Shown here: piece by piece, positions 42,101 through 50,381 of the stretch
How positions within the stretch are numbered: position 1 is the stretch's first letter
How the letters are laid out: the number at the start of each line of letters is the position of its first letter
Assembly (NCBI RefSeq): GCF_023973825.1
Contig: NC_090127.1
Span: 3,027,501 to 3,091,500, forward strand
Reading direction: 5' to 3'
Source: Plasmodium brasilianum
Lineage: Eukaryota > Apicomplexa > Aconoidasida > Haemosporida > Plasmodiidae
Length of the DNA stretch: 64,000 nt
Translations under genes and position numbers: made by a program
Notes under the pieces: model-generated
Seen by the model: only the letters and a program-made list of their open reading frames with translations
Database searches by the model: none
What the model was told of the DNA's origin: nothing

Positions 42101-44103
42101 ATAATAAGGGAGGACTAAGTGGTCATGATAACGAAAGCACAATGCATAATAACGACCTGAACTGTGTAAGTGGTGCTCTGGGGAGTGGAGGGATTCATTT
42201 GAATGATGTAATGAATACAGGTATACCTAGTGGAATGAATATGATGAACAGTAGTATAAATGGCATTGAAGGAAATATAAATAGTAATATAAATTATATG
42301 GACTCTTTAGGAAATAATAATTCTATAAATAAATATAATGCATATATGGTAAATAATAGAAATTCTATAAACAATATGCCGAACACCTTATATAACAATA
42401 ATATGTACAGTTTGAAGTTTCCATTTATGAATAATGACATGATGAATTATAATTACAATTTAAATAATTTTCAAAATATGAATTACGATAAGATAAACAA
42501 AAATCTGTTTAAAAGATATCCAAATTTCATTGGAGCAGCAGGATCTGCTGCAGGTGCCACAGTGAGTGCAAGTGGGTTTCCTCCATATAACAATATAAAT
42601 CCTTATGTGAACTTTAACTCATATAATTTAAATTATCAAAGAAGTGAGCACTTTAACCATATTCCTAACACTACAGGGTCTTTTAAAAACAAATTAATGA
42701 ACGACAATATTGCGGGTTATCACATGTACCACAATAGCAGTGGTGGTAATGGAGCTGGAAGTGGCAGTGGTAGTAGTGGTAACAACAGCAGTAATAGCAA
42801 TAACAATAGCAATAACAATAGCAATAACAATAGCAGTAACAATAGCAGCAACCAGAGTAGCAACCAGAGTAGCAGCACGATGGGAAATAGTGCCATAGGT
42901 AGTAGTACTATGGGTAGTAGTACTATGGGCAGTAGTACTATGGGCAGTAGTACTATGGGCAGTAGTACTATGGGCAGTAGTACTATGGGCAGTAGTACTA
43001 TAGGTAGTAGTACTATGGGTAGTAGTACAGTAGGTAATGGTAATAATGGCTGCAGTAATATTGGAAAGAGTAAGGCTGTAGTTAATAACAACCATGCCAA
43101 CATGACAAGCAGTGATAGTAATAACCCAGCACCTATGAGTATGTTACCTCCAAGTGATATAAACAAAGGTGGTGGTAATGAAGGTAGTGTCCAAAGAATT
43201 AATAACATGAGTAGAGGAAACAATACCCATGAAACGGCATCGAATTTGAATCATTTAAACAAAATGAACAGTATTAGCGGAGTTAATAATGTCAGCAGTA
43301 GCAGTAACAGCGGGACTAACGTGAATAGCGGGAATGCACTGAGTAATATGAACAGTCAGGCGAATATTTCAAATATGACGAATATGACAAGTATAGATAG
43401 CAATAGTAATAGTAATTCTAATAATAATTGTAATAATAATTGTAATAATAATATGAATAATAATATGAATAATAATATGAATAATAGTATGAATAATAGT
43501 ATGAATAATAATATGAATAATAATATGAATAATAGTATGAATAATAGTATGAATAATAATGGTGTAATGGTTGGAAGTATGCATAACGTAGTTAACTCGT
43601 CCTCCAATCGAATGAATGTTAGTGGTATTTCCAATGATAAGGAAATTGGTCGAAGTAATTTTATATCAAGTGCATTAAACAACATGAATGATATAAATAA
43701 CAGCCTTATGGGAAATATGGAATCGGGAAAAGGAAATACAAAGTTGAATGAAAATCATACCAGCAGTAATAATAATAATAATTTTAACAATAATAATAAT
43801 AATAATAGTAATAGTAATAGTAATTATTACAATAATAATAATTATTATTATAATAATAATCATGGTACTAATCATGGTACTAATGGTAATAATAATAATG
43901 TGAACCCCCCCCACTCATCCTATGAAGGTAATAATAGTAGTAATCATTATGCTACGTATAGCGGTGGTCCTAATATAACGACATCCGAGTTAATTATAAA
44001 TAAAACTAATATGAATATTATTGTCAAAGAAGATCAAAAGGGAAATAATATGATTGTAGAAAACACATGTAGTGGAAACATAGCTAATGTAAAACATGTA
44101 TAA
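36166..44103 (+). CDS. Giant DDT/WHIM/AT-hook protein, candidate ISWI-type remodeller partner
   Basis: 2645 residues in one uninterrupted exon. Most is low complexity (Asn, Ser, Lys, Asp/Glu), but three islands look folded. At residues about 895-975, YVMVLLFLTVYKDVLKMTW then FKDIDDMF and FGRNFILKLFFFLGRYF match the DDT helical bundle. At about 1308-1345, LEWDDLSVTSKLRIIRMLL resembles WHIM1, and at about 1352-1370 YLGKINNDKYWFILND resembles the WHIM2 'LG-D---G--YW' motif. At about 1669-1687, KRGRKKK occurs twice, as in AT-hooks. DDT plus WHIM is the layout of ACF1/WSTF/RSF1-type subunits that read linker DNA length for ISWI ATPases, so I infer a nuclear chromatin role. No PHD or bromodomain was spotted. 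Repeats include SKEGKD (about 545-590), Asp/Glu runs, DKTI (about 1105-1135), SSTMG (about 2244-2285) and MNN (about 2425-2465). Gene certainty is high; family assignment is inference. Confidence 0.82.
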   Translation: MKDQQRRNAKDSSGKSKNSSSTLNTEKKKNANNDDKDKNTHGNLSGKSGGSSEGLSKKRNEKVSDKLENSNDNGNNNRNKSGNNCVSNNFNNNVNNRGNNGGNNSGNDSGNINGNIAGNNNYNVSNNNNNNSNNNSTNNTNNNNSDKRKSSSCSNSSSKIAKNDNSKVGEKKEGIGRNSNESITLKNVNSSCDSLKLSKNKNEKGEGEDKKDKSHSVDDKTKKDQTNDSNKYDHNKTANKLISKNNKLKNNSNHRVSSSRSYSNSNSNSNTNINSNSNSNNNNNAKNNDEKKKKNLITASSSKGIFKEQSSSVSPSSKKKSASSSKNIRKIVSDETINNDNIFKKEKRKSSFSSSNMDVKSRSESAKRASDVVRRVSNESTKRSSDVKRGSASGIGTGTGECAKKNFDMKKSTGNGNGNGSVSGLGIGEGGNKLLNSNNGSIPKEENSNVSNRGSVDLKKNSKSENSRRLKNVNESDDDSGNRSRNGSGNNENKNAQEQSSKKKKNSLNSRDSESMKNQFKRSKQTSNSFGKKENSRRGSLDYKKSKEGKDSKEGRESKEGKDSKEGKDSKEGKDSKEGKDSKEGKDSKEGRESKEGNTNKNKSKSNKVKSRKDKNKGKIYKEEDDDDTEEGDSEMGDEEGEEEGEDGNNGNNDNNEGTVSGAKEGKERSERKKEKVNQEEEGAVIGEVEAVGEEVEEGEEDDVEEDGEDEEDDEDEEDDEDEEDDEDDEDEAVEEEDEEDDEEDDGSSDLYKRKDSKKKSTYKKKKSTSSAKRKRSSKLSLRRKKRYVKLSKEKGKVNKIILKNEKKNIKGEQLKGDKFKGEKGKGEKVKTEKAKDSNINGSGNNYVEEESSYFDDSMYSAEARRNILEERERKRQQKENFIKQMKLPKYADDESILFINNPNYVMVLLFLTVYKDVLKMTWNFKDIDDMFQNKETTEFGRNFILKLFFFLGRYFNSKSIFMYKYISRIFEDKEASLVRVVNFNELFPAVESRKELKNSGVVGSGSKKKKEKRGKKLKNELKADELLYDEEMIENEDLNEYEDENEEGDDENEEGEDEIEEEEEEEVEEEVEEEVEEEVEEEVEEEDDEEELEDYNDDERHISIDKTIDKTTDKTIDKTIDKTIDKTVDKTIDKTIDKSGKKSFRSNTSDECAKLAKVDSVDNTKSKGIAGNQRVEDQEKKGVINKDTIINKVVKREQQLSGGSLRGSSGVGKDAVAGGGTLDQKENVKGRGAAAHKMGWEVGQEVGREVVSEEVGEEMDEEVGNVAVGAVGGGVSVGITGGAADEKQEEDQVKNEEMQNDEKGLTKKLFLEWDDLSVTSKLRIIRMLLNLVLCESNNLKKMLMNEKIDYNNGYLGKINNDKYWFILNDTVNIEFKLYIEKEEKGIFEFLCDDDDVLYSIGYNFLKDINTKVMGEIIIERYNKICREKRNRSRILKQQKKLCADFNMTTDQLITSKKRQHKQVDYFNFDSETVRMRKNETSTGMNGYNYGSSNNYNNNSTNHNGSYNNNHSTCNYNNNHNTGSGNHNSTSGNYNSNYNNPYSLQKNNYQKNDRSFRLAARNAQKGNVDELEIWKFNNKDIVGVGENKVYLHNGNNLSNGVMVNGVDSLNRNVNGLINSVGGGNIMHNASSALVGGSNMEGGGTGGACASASAATATGSGSGIVVKVPLKRGRKKKSEKKKRGRKKKILTEGFIGVPNIPISVETKNETKKNVTRVRKSPYTKRNVKPAVSIKYGTRSHSINKYEKEQMHFNEFALNHGCLHNEDFYKNGNIMDPKFFNPTLHVNNFMNHNMNNTSAYNIQNNNILNIRNNNNNNGNSNTNSNNNANTNSSSTNNNKLNSAGNYNFPFMYNPQLYNQYYMYNGNMYMLNNAGNNMFSQNNTNGTGAVGIGVGVGVGVGAKEINAEGLFISQNMAKGNLRGSSLPGVINNMNNLSISMVKNNGGGGNSGISSINGIGGIGGIGGIGGINGMSSSHNNSNNNKGGLSGHDNESTMHNNDLNCVSGALGSGGIHLNDVMNTGIPSGMNMMNSSINGIEGNINSNINYMDSLGNNNSINKYNAYMVNNRNSINNMPNTLYNNNMYSLKFPFMNNDMMNYNYNLNNFQNMNYDKINKNLFKRYPNFIGAAGSAAGATVSASGFPPYNNINPYVNFNSYNLNYQRSEHFNHIPNTTGSFKNKLMNDNIAGYHMYHNSSGGNGAGSGSGSSGNNSSNSNNNSNNNSNNNSSNNSSNQSSNQSSSTMGNSAIGSSTMGSSTMGSSTMGSSTMGSSTMGSSTMGSSTIGSSTMGSSTVGNGNNGCSNIGKSKAVVNNNHANMTSSDSNNPAPMSMLPPSDINKGGGNEGSVQRINNMSRGNNTHETASNLNHLNKMNSISGVNNVSSSSNSGTNVNSGNALSNMNSQANISNMTNMTSIDSNSNSNSNNNCNNNCNNNMNNNMNNNMNNSMNNSMNNNMNNNMNNSMNNSMNNNGVMVGSMHNVVNSSSNRMNVSGISNDKEIGRSNFISSALNNMNDINNSLMGNMESGKGNTKLNENHTSSNNNNNFNNNNNNNSNSNSNYYNNNNYYYNNNHGTNHGTNGNNNNVNPPHSSYEGNNSSNHYATYSGGPNITTSELIINKTNMNIIVKEDQKGNNMIVENTCSGNIANVKHV
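37797..37955 (+). repeat. Coding SKEGKD repeat (18 bp)
   Basis: Nine in-frame copies of the hexapeptide SKEGKD or SKEGRE (unit such as AGCAAAGAAGGCAAAGAC). Confidence 0.92.
38233..38405 (+). repeat. Acidic Glu/Asp repeat tract
   Basis: About 55 residues almost entirely Glu and Asp with sparse Val/Ala, coded mainly by GAAGATGATGAAGACGAA units. Acidic tracts of this kind are common in histone-binding proteins. Confidence 0.85.
39476..39582 (+). repeat. Coding DKTI repeat (12 bp)
   Basis: Nine copies of Asp-Lys-Thr-(Ile/Thr/Val), unit ATTGACAAAACA, directly after a second acidic run (about 39285-39450). Confidence 0.92.
42895..43032 (+). repeat. Coding SSTMG repeat (15 bp)
   Basis: Nine copies of Gly-Ser-Ser-Thr-(Met/Ile/Val), unit GGCAGTAGTACTATG, with few silent changes. 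Confidence 0.92.
43436..43560 (+). repeat. Coding MNN(N/S) repeat (12 bp)
   Basis: Ten copies of Met-Asn-Asn-(Asn/Ser), unit ATGAATAATAAT / ATGAATAATAGT, with the N and S versions arranged in pairs. Confidence 0.92.
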
Positions 44104-44387
44104 TAAAATAAAAAGATTGTATTGTTATCCATGAAGAAGAGCTATTATATATTTTCGAAAACGTGAAAGCGAATTTATGGGGAAAAAAAAAAAAAAAATA
44201 AATAAATATATAAAATATAATAAAATAAAATATAATAAAATAAAATATAATAAAATAAAATATAATAAAATAAAATATAATATAATAAAATAAAATAAAA
44301 TTCTCTGTGTAGTTACTCTGTTCAGTAATATCAAGCACGGCGATTACACGGGGTGAATATATAAGGGAGAGGACAGTGTAATACAGT

Positions 44388-44612
44388 ATGTCTAAAAAGA
44401 AAAATGAACCTATTGATAACTTTTATACTTTTGTATTTAACTTTTTTGCAAAAGTAGAAATAAAAAGTGAGATAATAGAGGTAAAGAGAAAGAACTATAC
44501 AAATGAAACAAAGATGAACGAAAAAAATACAAGCAAAATAAAATATAAAACAAACATAAAGTCGAATAATCGTGCAGAGGCCAAAGTAGAACAAAGTGAT
44601 ATAACGGAATAA
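44388..44612 (+). CDS. Small basic protein of unknown function
   Basis: 74 residues from ATG 44388 (MSKKKNEPIDNFYTFVFNFFAKVEIKSE) to TAA 44612, 285 bp after the giant gene. The first 30 residues have a varied, protein-like composition with an aromatic cluster (FYTFVFNFF). The rest is Lys/Asn-rich. A possible donor (GAG|GTAAAG, at 44480) could shorten or splice it. It might also be an additional exon or a 3' UTR open frame. No homology recognised. Confidence 0.4.
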   Translation: MSKKKNEPIDNFYTFVFNFFAKVEIKSEIIEVKRKNYTNETKMNEKNTSKIKYKTNIKSNNRAEAKVEQSDITE

Positions 44613-44728
44613 AGCTGACCATGTTAATGAAAAAATCAAAATTTAAAAACACAACTTCGAAAAATTTCATCAGAACTTATTGGTCGAGTTAGTACAAAAA
44701 TGATATAACAAATGTGTCATTTTTTTTT

Positions 44729-44775
<47 letters not shown>

Positions 44776-44964
44776 GTATACTTGGAAATTACAAAATGGA
44801 ACAGAGAAAAAGAGAATATATTTTTTTTTATTTTTGTCGATTCGTGCAGGTTATATGTACGTACATATGCCCATATTTGTATATATATATATATATAAAT
44901 ATATATACACGCACAAGCATGCGAACACAAGCATGTAAATAGAAGCGTACAAATACACAAATAC

Positions 44965-45150
44965 AAAAACATATATAGACATATATAAACATATATAGAC
45001 ATATGTAAACATATATAGACATATATAAACATATATAGACATATGTAAACATATATAAACATATATAAACATATATAAACATATATAGACATATGTAAAC
45101 ATATATAAACATATATAAACATATATAAACATATATAAACATATATTGTG
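44965..45150 (+). repeat. 10-bp based tandem repeat
   Basis: ACATATATAA / ACATATATAG / ACATATGTAA decamers in a repeating order, giving false Tyr/Ile/Leu frames on the minus strand. Confidence 0.88.
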
Positions 45151-45477
45151 TATACATATGTCGTTTGCGTGGCACACGTGTATTTGTTAGCAACAGAGAT
45201 TCGTTCTTATGCCTTTAACACATACAAAGCAATTTGCAAATTTGATAAGCCCCAGTATTTGATATAAATTTATATGCTAAATAGGTTTATGCATTTTTAT
45301 ATTTTTTAATAAAATAAAATGGAGTTATAATTATATATATATATATATATATTTTATTATTATTTTTTTTTTCTTTCCTTTTTTATGTTTTCAACACAAT
45401 AGGATTATTGTGTTATGTTATGTTAGAATAGTAAAAGCGATGTATTTTTTATATTTTCATTTTTTCATTTTTTCATT

Positions 45478-45597
45478 ATTTCACTTTTACATTATTTCAC
45501 TTTTACATTATTTCACTTTTACATTATTTCACTTTTACATTATTTCACTTTTACGTTATTTCACTTTTACATTATTTCACTTTTACATTATTTCATT
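45478..45597 (+). repeat. 16-bp tandem repeat
   Basis: Seven to eight copies of TTTCACTTTTACATTA, one copy with ACGTTA. Confidence 0.88.
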
Positions 45598-46905
45598 TTT
45601 TCATCTCCTTTTTGTTTCATTTTCCCTCTTTTTTCTTAGTTTATTTTTTCAAAACTCTTGCCCTTTTTTCAAAATTTTATTATTAAGATGTGAATAATAA
45701 AATGTAAATGTTTTTTTTGAAAATAATGCAGTTCATATTGTTCGAATGTGTGTATATACATACGTACAAGCAATACGTATAAGAATACACGCATAGTATA
45801 TACCTCACATAAGTGAATACATACATATACACTTACAAAATCATACTATCACAAACTCACCCGATTACACCATTACACCATTATACCATTGCATCCTATT
45901 TACTTTATGTTTATATTGTATGTACTTGCAATATATGTACATACAAATGTGTAAACATTTTAATTTAAATAATGAACGTTGGATTTATTTTAATTTTTTT
46001 CATTTCTGTGTTTACTTATTTTATTTTTTTTTTTTTTTACCTTTCTATATTTTTACACCTTAGAAAAAAATTATAACTTAAAATTATAAATAAGAAGAAA
46101 TTTGCAATATGTATTAATTTTTTTTCTTTTTTTTAACTAGATTTAATTTTTTTTTTTTTTTCTGTTTTTTTAATAAATGAATAAATGATTTTACAAATAA
46201 ATGTCAGGTAAATTTTTTGTTGATCCTTATGTGTTGAAATAATAAACTTTGTTATTTAATCGTTTTTTAAATTTGTTCACATAAGAAAAAAAAAAAAAAA
46301 AGAGTGCAGAAAAAGCATTTTGTAGACTCTTTGGGGAAAGGTGTGGTAAGTTGTTACGTGCACAAATATGTTTGCAGTAGATATAAATATTGATATTGAT
46401 AACCTGTTAATACTTATATAAATGTTTGGGTTACATATGTGTAGTGATGAATATGTATATGTAAGCATACTCATATAATAAGCACTCACTTAAGCGATTT
46501 ATCCTTTTTTTTTGTTTTTATGTGATGTTAACATTTTTCATTAATACGTATATTTTGGACTGATGGTACAAAGGACACGAAATAATTTTACAATTTAAAT
46601 TGTTTCAAAAGGTAATAAATATAAATATATATGTGTACAAATTTTATTACTTTTTGTATTCTTTGTGGAAAAATAATATAAACAATATATTTTTTTTTTT
46701 TTTTTTTTTTTTGCAAAATTGCATATACATAATAAAATAAATTAAATATTCAATACAAGCATATTTCACGAATTGTATTGGTAGTTTCCCGTGCTTTACC
46801 TTCATAACGTGTAATATAAAAGATCAGCTTTGTATTTTTGGGCGTATAATAATAAAAGGGAATCATCACATTCATTAAGCTGAGAATTTTATACAAAGGA
46901 AATGT

Positions 46906-47480
46906 ATGTGGGTCAGGTTCTGTAGACTCGCATTAAGAAATAACAAAAAAAAAGTGACAGCAGTCATTAGCGGTATGAACAGGTAAATAATTTCTTTTCT
47001 GTTATTTTGTTTTTCCCCTATTTTGCCTTCCTTTCCCTTATTTTGCCTTCCTTTCCCTTATTTTGCCTTCCTTTCCCCTATTTTGCCTTCCTTTCCCCTA
47101 TTTTGCCTTCCTTTCCCCTATTTTGCCTTCCTTTCCCCTATTTTGCCTTCCTTTCCCCTATTTTGCCTTCCTTTCCCTTATTTTGCCCTCCTTTCCCCTA
47201 TTTTGCCTTCCTTTCCCCTATTTTGCCTTCCTTTCCCTTATTTTGCCTTCCTTTCCCCTATTTTGCCTTCCTTTCCCTTATTTTGCCTTCCTTTCCCTTA
47301 TTTTGCCTTCCTTTCCCCTATTTTTTTTTTTTTTTTTTATTTCCATTTTTAGTGCAAGGTAAAATCGATAAGCACGTGGTCAAATATATAAGGTGCCTTT
47401 ATTTTTATTTTATGAAGAATCAAATTTTTAAACAGTTCTGTGGAGTTGTACAAGAATTTTTATTACAGAGGATTGGCTGA
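46906..47480 (+). CDS. Small two-exon basic protein with a minisatellite-filled intron
   Basis: Exon 1 (46906-46972) begins MWVRFCRLALRNNKKKVTAVIS and ends at a GTATGA donor. Exon 2 (47353-47480) follows a T-rich acceptor (CATTTTTAG) and encodes VQGKIDKHVVKYIRCLYFYF ... VVQEFLLQRIG. The phase matches (G + TG), giving 64 residues, basic at the N-terminus in the style of a mitochondrial targeting segment or small mitoribosomal/respiratory protein. Function unknown. The 380-bp intron consists mostly of a 20-bp tandem repeat. An alternative donor eight bases downstream (ACAG|GTAAAT) would break the frame, so I prefer the GTATGA site. Confidence 0.55.
47021..47320 (+). repeat. 20-bp minisatellite, 15 copies, intronic
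   Basis: Fifteen copies of TTTTGCCTTCCTTTCCCCTA (some CCCTTA). Unusually C-rich for this window and located within the intron of the small gene 46906-47480. Confidence 0.95.
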
Positions 47481-47965
47481 AATGTAATGAGCAAATTACG
47501 TTTTTTATTTTGACATGAATTTTACAAAAGAGTAGTAAATTATAGTGGTATTTTACTATCCCGCGAAGGATATATTAAATAAAATAAAAGGAAAACAAAA
47601 AGGAAAAGGAAAAGGAAAAGAAAAGAAATAACTCAACAGATACAAATACATAAATATTTTCTTCTATGATAGCAAAATTTATTCATTTATTATAGCTGTA
47701 GATAATAATCTATGCTGAGTTAACATGTTCAAGAGTGCCATTTTTAACTCCTTTCATTGGGTCAAGCTTATTTTTTTTATGTAAGATTTCAAATTTAATG
47801 ACTAGTCGAACAAAAGCAGAGAGAGGAGGTAGTGCTACATTCGTACATATATATACACATGCATATATGCATATGCACATATTTCTGTGTAAGGCCCTTA
47901 TGTGCATAAATATATAATCCCATTTTGAGAAAAAAAAGAAAAAACTGCCTTTAACTGCTTTTAAT
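47481..47965. other. Intergenic region
   Basis: AT-rich spacer with a short AAAAGGAAAAGG tract near 47600. The region 47820-47930 is the likely 5' UTR of the FMC1-like gene. Nothing else seen. Confidence 0.6.
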
Positions 47966-48244
47966 ATGAACAAAACGTTCAGGAATTTTTTACGAATTCT
48001 GAACGTTCAGGAAAAAACTACGTTGGACAGAAATGTTTTGAACGAACTGAAAAATTGGGGAAAGGGGAAAACTTTAAAAAATGATGAAATACTAAATGAG
48101 TATGTAACTTACAGGCATGTGTTAAATGACTACACGAATATTTTACACGAGTGTAAAGCACAACAGAGGGATGAAAAGAAGGAAAAAAAAATTGAAGACG
48201 TTGCAAACTACGTTGGGTTAACCACAAATTATTCGGGAAAATAA
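47966..48244 (+). CDS. FMC1: FMC1-like mitochondrial ATP synthase assembly factor
   Basis: 92 residues from ATG 47966 to TAA 48244, single exon. The N-terminus FRNFLRIL matches the FMC1 opening 'FRGLLREL'. The C-terminal part LHECKAQQRD...KKIEDVANYVGLTTN matches the family end '..LLK..RE...LH.......RSVE..A..VGLKLP'. FMC1 proteins (yeast Fmc1, human C7orf55) help the Atp12 chaperone assemble the F1 sector. Yeast Fmc1 and LYR-motif proteins are similar small helical mitochondrial proteins, so another LYR-type assembly factor is the main alternative. Length is close to the human protein (about 113). Two short C-like repeats upstream (GAACGTTCAGGAA, twice at about 47976 and 48001) are within the coding region. 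Confidence 0.58.
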   Translation: MNKTFRNFLRILNVQEKTTLDRNVLNELKNWGKGKTLKNDEILNEYVTYRHVLNDYTNILHECKAQQRDEKKEKKIEDVANYVGLTTNYSGK

Positions 48245-49112
48245 AATGCCACAGGGATATGCTCCATTGTTGTGCATTTGTATGTATACTTGTATGTATA
48301 TGTATTCGTGTGAAAACATATACGTCAATACTTACCAGTAAGAGGTCTCTTTCCCCCACTTAAACTATTCTAAGAAGCATAATTTTGTTTTTTGTTTTTT
48401 GTTTTTTGTTTTTTCTTTTTTTTTATATAACTTTTTCCGCTTTCAGCAGAGCTTTTAAAAATTACAAAATACGAAATATGAAATATTTTAATTTGCTTGT
48501 GGATTTGTCCATTTGAAATAACTTTGTTAAACTTTGATTTTTTTGAAAATAGGATTTCTAACTAAACAAATTTTATTTTACTTTTAAGAAAAATATGATA
48601 AAAATAAAATAAAATTAAAATGTAAATGCTACAAAAAAGGGATAGAAAAGTAAATTTTTTAACAAGTAGCCTTGGGGTCCATATATGGAGGTGCTTCGTG
48701 CATTTGCACACTTTTATATATATAGGAATACATAGGTATACGTGGTGCTAATTAAGCGCCTAATGAGGAGCTTTTTCCATTTCATTTATTTATTTGTTTA
48801 TCTATCCATCTATCTATTTTATTCATTTTTTTTTTTTTTTTTTTATTAAAAAGAACGTTAAGCCACTTTCATATTTCCCAGCTCATGCGTTTGAGCGTAA
48901 ACACGGCCCATTTAAAATTTGAATTGGTACTAAAAATTGGATTATTATCATTTTTTTTTATAATTATAGCTACAGATACGACTACAATTATATTTACAGC
49001 TACAGCTATAGTGACGGTTATGCTTCTATTACGTAGTGCGCTACGGAATTCGCCGTGGTGTGCATCAGTGAATAGCTTACCAGTAATTCCAATATTTTTA
49101 TTTTTATTTTTT
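48245..49112. other. Intergenic region with an unresolved coding-like exon
   Basis: AT-rich spacer with TTTTTTG repeats at 48385-48415. 48854-48922 follows a poly-T tract and an acceptor-like ATTAAAAAG and reads KNVKPLSYFPAHAFERK (23 codons to TGA). Another frame of the same stretch stays open from 48885 to 49124, ending inside the RPT6 3' end. One of these may be the last exon of a small + strand gene; I could not find its other exons. Confidence 0.35.
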
Positions 49113-50381
49113 TTATTTCCATAATTTCCTTAAGGTGAAATTTTTTTCTGCGTCCTGCTTCATAACCTTCGCTACAGCCATTTCAAAATCCTCCTGCGTT
49201 ACATGGACTCTTCTCTCTCTTAAGGCAAACATCCCAGCTTCTGTACATACTGCTTTTACTTCTGCTCCTGAGCAATTATTCATATCTGTAGCAATTTTTA
49301 CCATATCAATTCCTCTCATTAGGTTCATTTTTCTACTATGAATTTTTAGAATTTCTATACGTGCCTCAACATTAGGATTTGGAAATTCAATTTTTCTGTC
49401 AATTCGTCCAGGTCTTAATAAAGCTTCATCAAGGATATCAATTCGATTTGTGCACATAATAACTTTAATATTTTGAGTTGATTCAAAACCATCTAACTGA
49501 TTTAATAACTCCATCATTGTTCTTTGTACTTCTGAATCACCATGCTCTCCTTCAATCCTCTGACTACCAATGGAATCTATTTCATCCATAAAAATTATGG
49601 ATGGTGCATGTTCCCTTGCCATTACAAATAATTCCCTTACCATACGTGAACCCTCTCCAATATATTTCTGAACAAGTTCAGAACCCGATACTCTAATAAA
49701 TGTACAATCTGTATGATGAGCAACAGCTCTAGCTAGTAATGTCTTTCCAGTACCTGGAGGACCATATAATAAAACACCTTTGGGTTGAGATATACCTAAA
49801 GATTCAAATATTTCTGGATGTTTAACAGGTAATTCAATCACTTCTTTTACTTCTTTTACTTGTTGATCTAAACCACCTACCATTTCATATGTCGAGTCAG
49901 GTACTTTTTCAACTTTCATTAAAGAGACTAGTGGATCTACCTTACTTGGTAATATTTTATGTAATTTATAAGAGTCATTATATAATGCTACTCTAGTATT
50001 TGGTGTGCACTGAGAAATGTTAATATGATGAGCAATATCAACAACATATTTACCCTCAGGATTAATTTTTACAAGTACTTTATTTTTTCCCATCGGTTTT
50101 ACTATCTCACCTACATATGATGCAGCTTCTAGTAAATATTGAATTTCATCACACAGTTCTCGAACTCTTGTATTTAACTCATTTCTTTGTGCTTCTAATC
50201 TTTTTTTATTTTGTAATTTTTTATTTATTATAGATTCATATTCTTCTATTTTCATTTCGTAGTACGTTTTAATGCCCGACTGAACTTCCTCCTCGTTTTT
50301 GTTCCCATTATTTTTATTGTTCTCTTTTTTCGTTCCTTCTGATAACTCACCTGATCTTATTTGCATATCAACTGCTGCCAT
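49113..50381 (-). CDS. RPT6: 26S proteasome regulatory ATPase RPT6 (PSMC5, subunit 8)
   Basis: AAA+ ATPase of the 19S base that unfolds substrates into the 20S core. 422 residues from the ATG complementary to 50379-50381, single exon. Residues about 20-45 are a parasite-specific Asn/Glu-rich N-terminal insert. Then come the coiled coil ([18 protein letters not shown]), OB domain ([17 protein letters not shown]) and ATPase domain with [21 protein letters not shown], Walker A GPPGTGKT, pore loop ([11 protein letters not shown]), Walker [12 protein letters not shown] and the arginine fingers in [15 protein letters not shown]. The C-terminus NFTLRKLWK closely matches the RPT6-specific end (IKKLWK), which distinguishes it from the other five RPTs. 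The open frame extends upstream to 50495, but that region translates 5' UTR. Confidence 0.97.
   Translation of the reverse strand: MAAVDMQIRSGELSEGTKKENNKNNGNKNEEEVQSGIKTYYEMKIEEYESIINKKLQNKKRLEAQRNELNTRVRELCDEIQYLLEAASYVGEIVKPMGKNKVLVKINPEGKYVVDIAHHINISQCTPNTRVALYNDSYKLHKILPSKVDPLVSLMKVEKVPDSTYEMVGGLDQQVKEVKEVIELPVKHPEIFESLGISQPKGVLLYGPPGTGKTLLARAVAHHTDCTFIRVSGSELVQKYIGEGSRMVRELFVMAREHAPSIIFMDEIDSIGSQRIEGEHGDSEVQRTMMELLNQLDGFESTQNIKVIMCTNRIDILDEALLRPGRIDRKIEFPNPNVEARIEILKIHSRKMNLMRGIDMVKIATDMNNCSGAEVKAVCTEAGMFALRERRVHVTQEDFEMAVAKVMKQDAEKNFTLRKLWK

Larger units (their letters stand above)
44104..46905. other. Intergenic region with repeats and one small open frame
   Basis: AAATAAAATATAATA repeats at 44200-44300, a small protein frame at 44388-44612 (separate entry), poly-T at 44731-44759, an ACATATATA(G/A) array at 44965-45150, a 16-bp TTTCACTTTTACATTA array at 45478-45597, and AT-rich spacer to 46905. 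A - strand frame at 46277-46489 is not convincing. Confidence 0.6.

Noticed and set aside
44670..45193. Minus-strand YVYICLYMF repeat frames
   Set aside because: Decamer TA-rich array; low complexity in all frames.
47007..47362. Three overlapping frames with repeated FPLFCLPFPYF
   Set aside because: Same 20-bp array read in three frames; it lies in the intron of the small gene 46906-47480.
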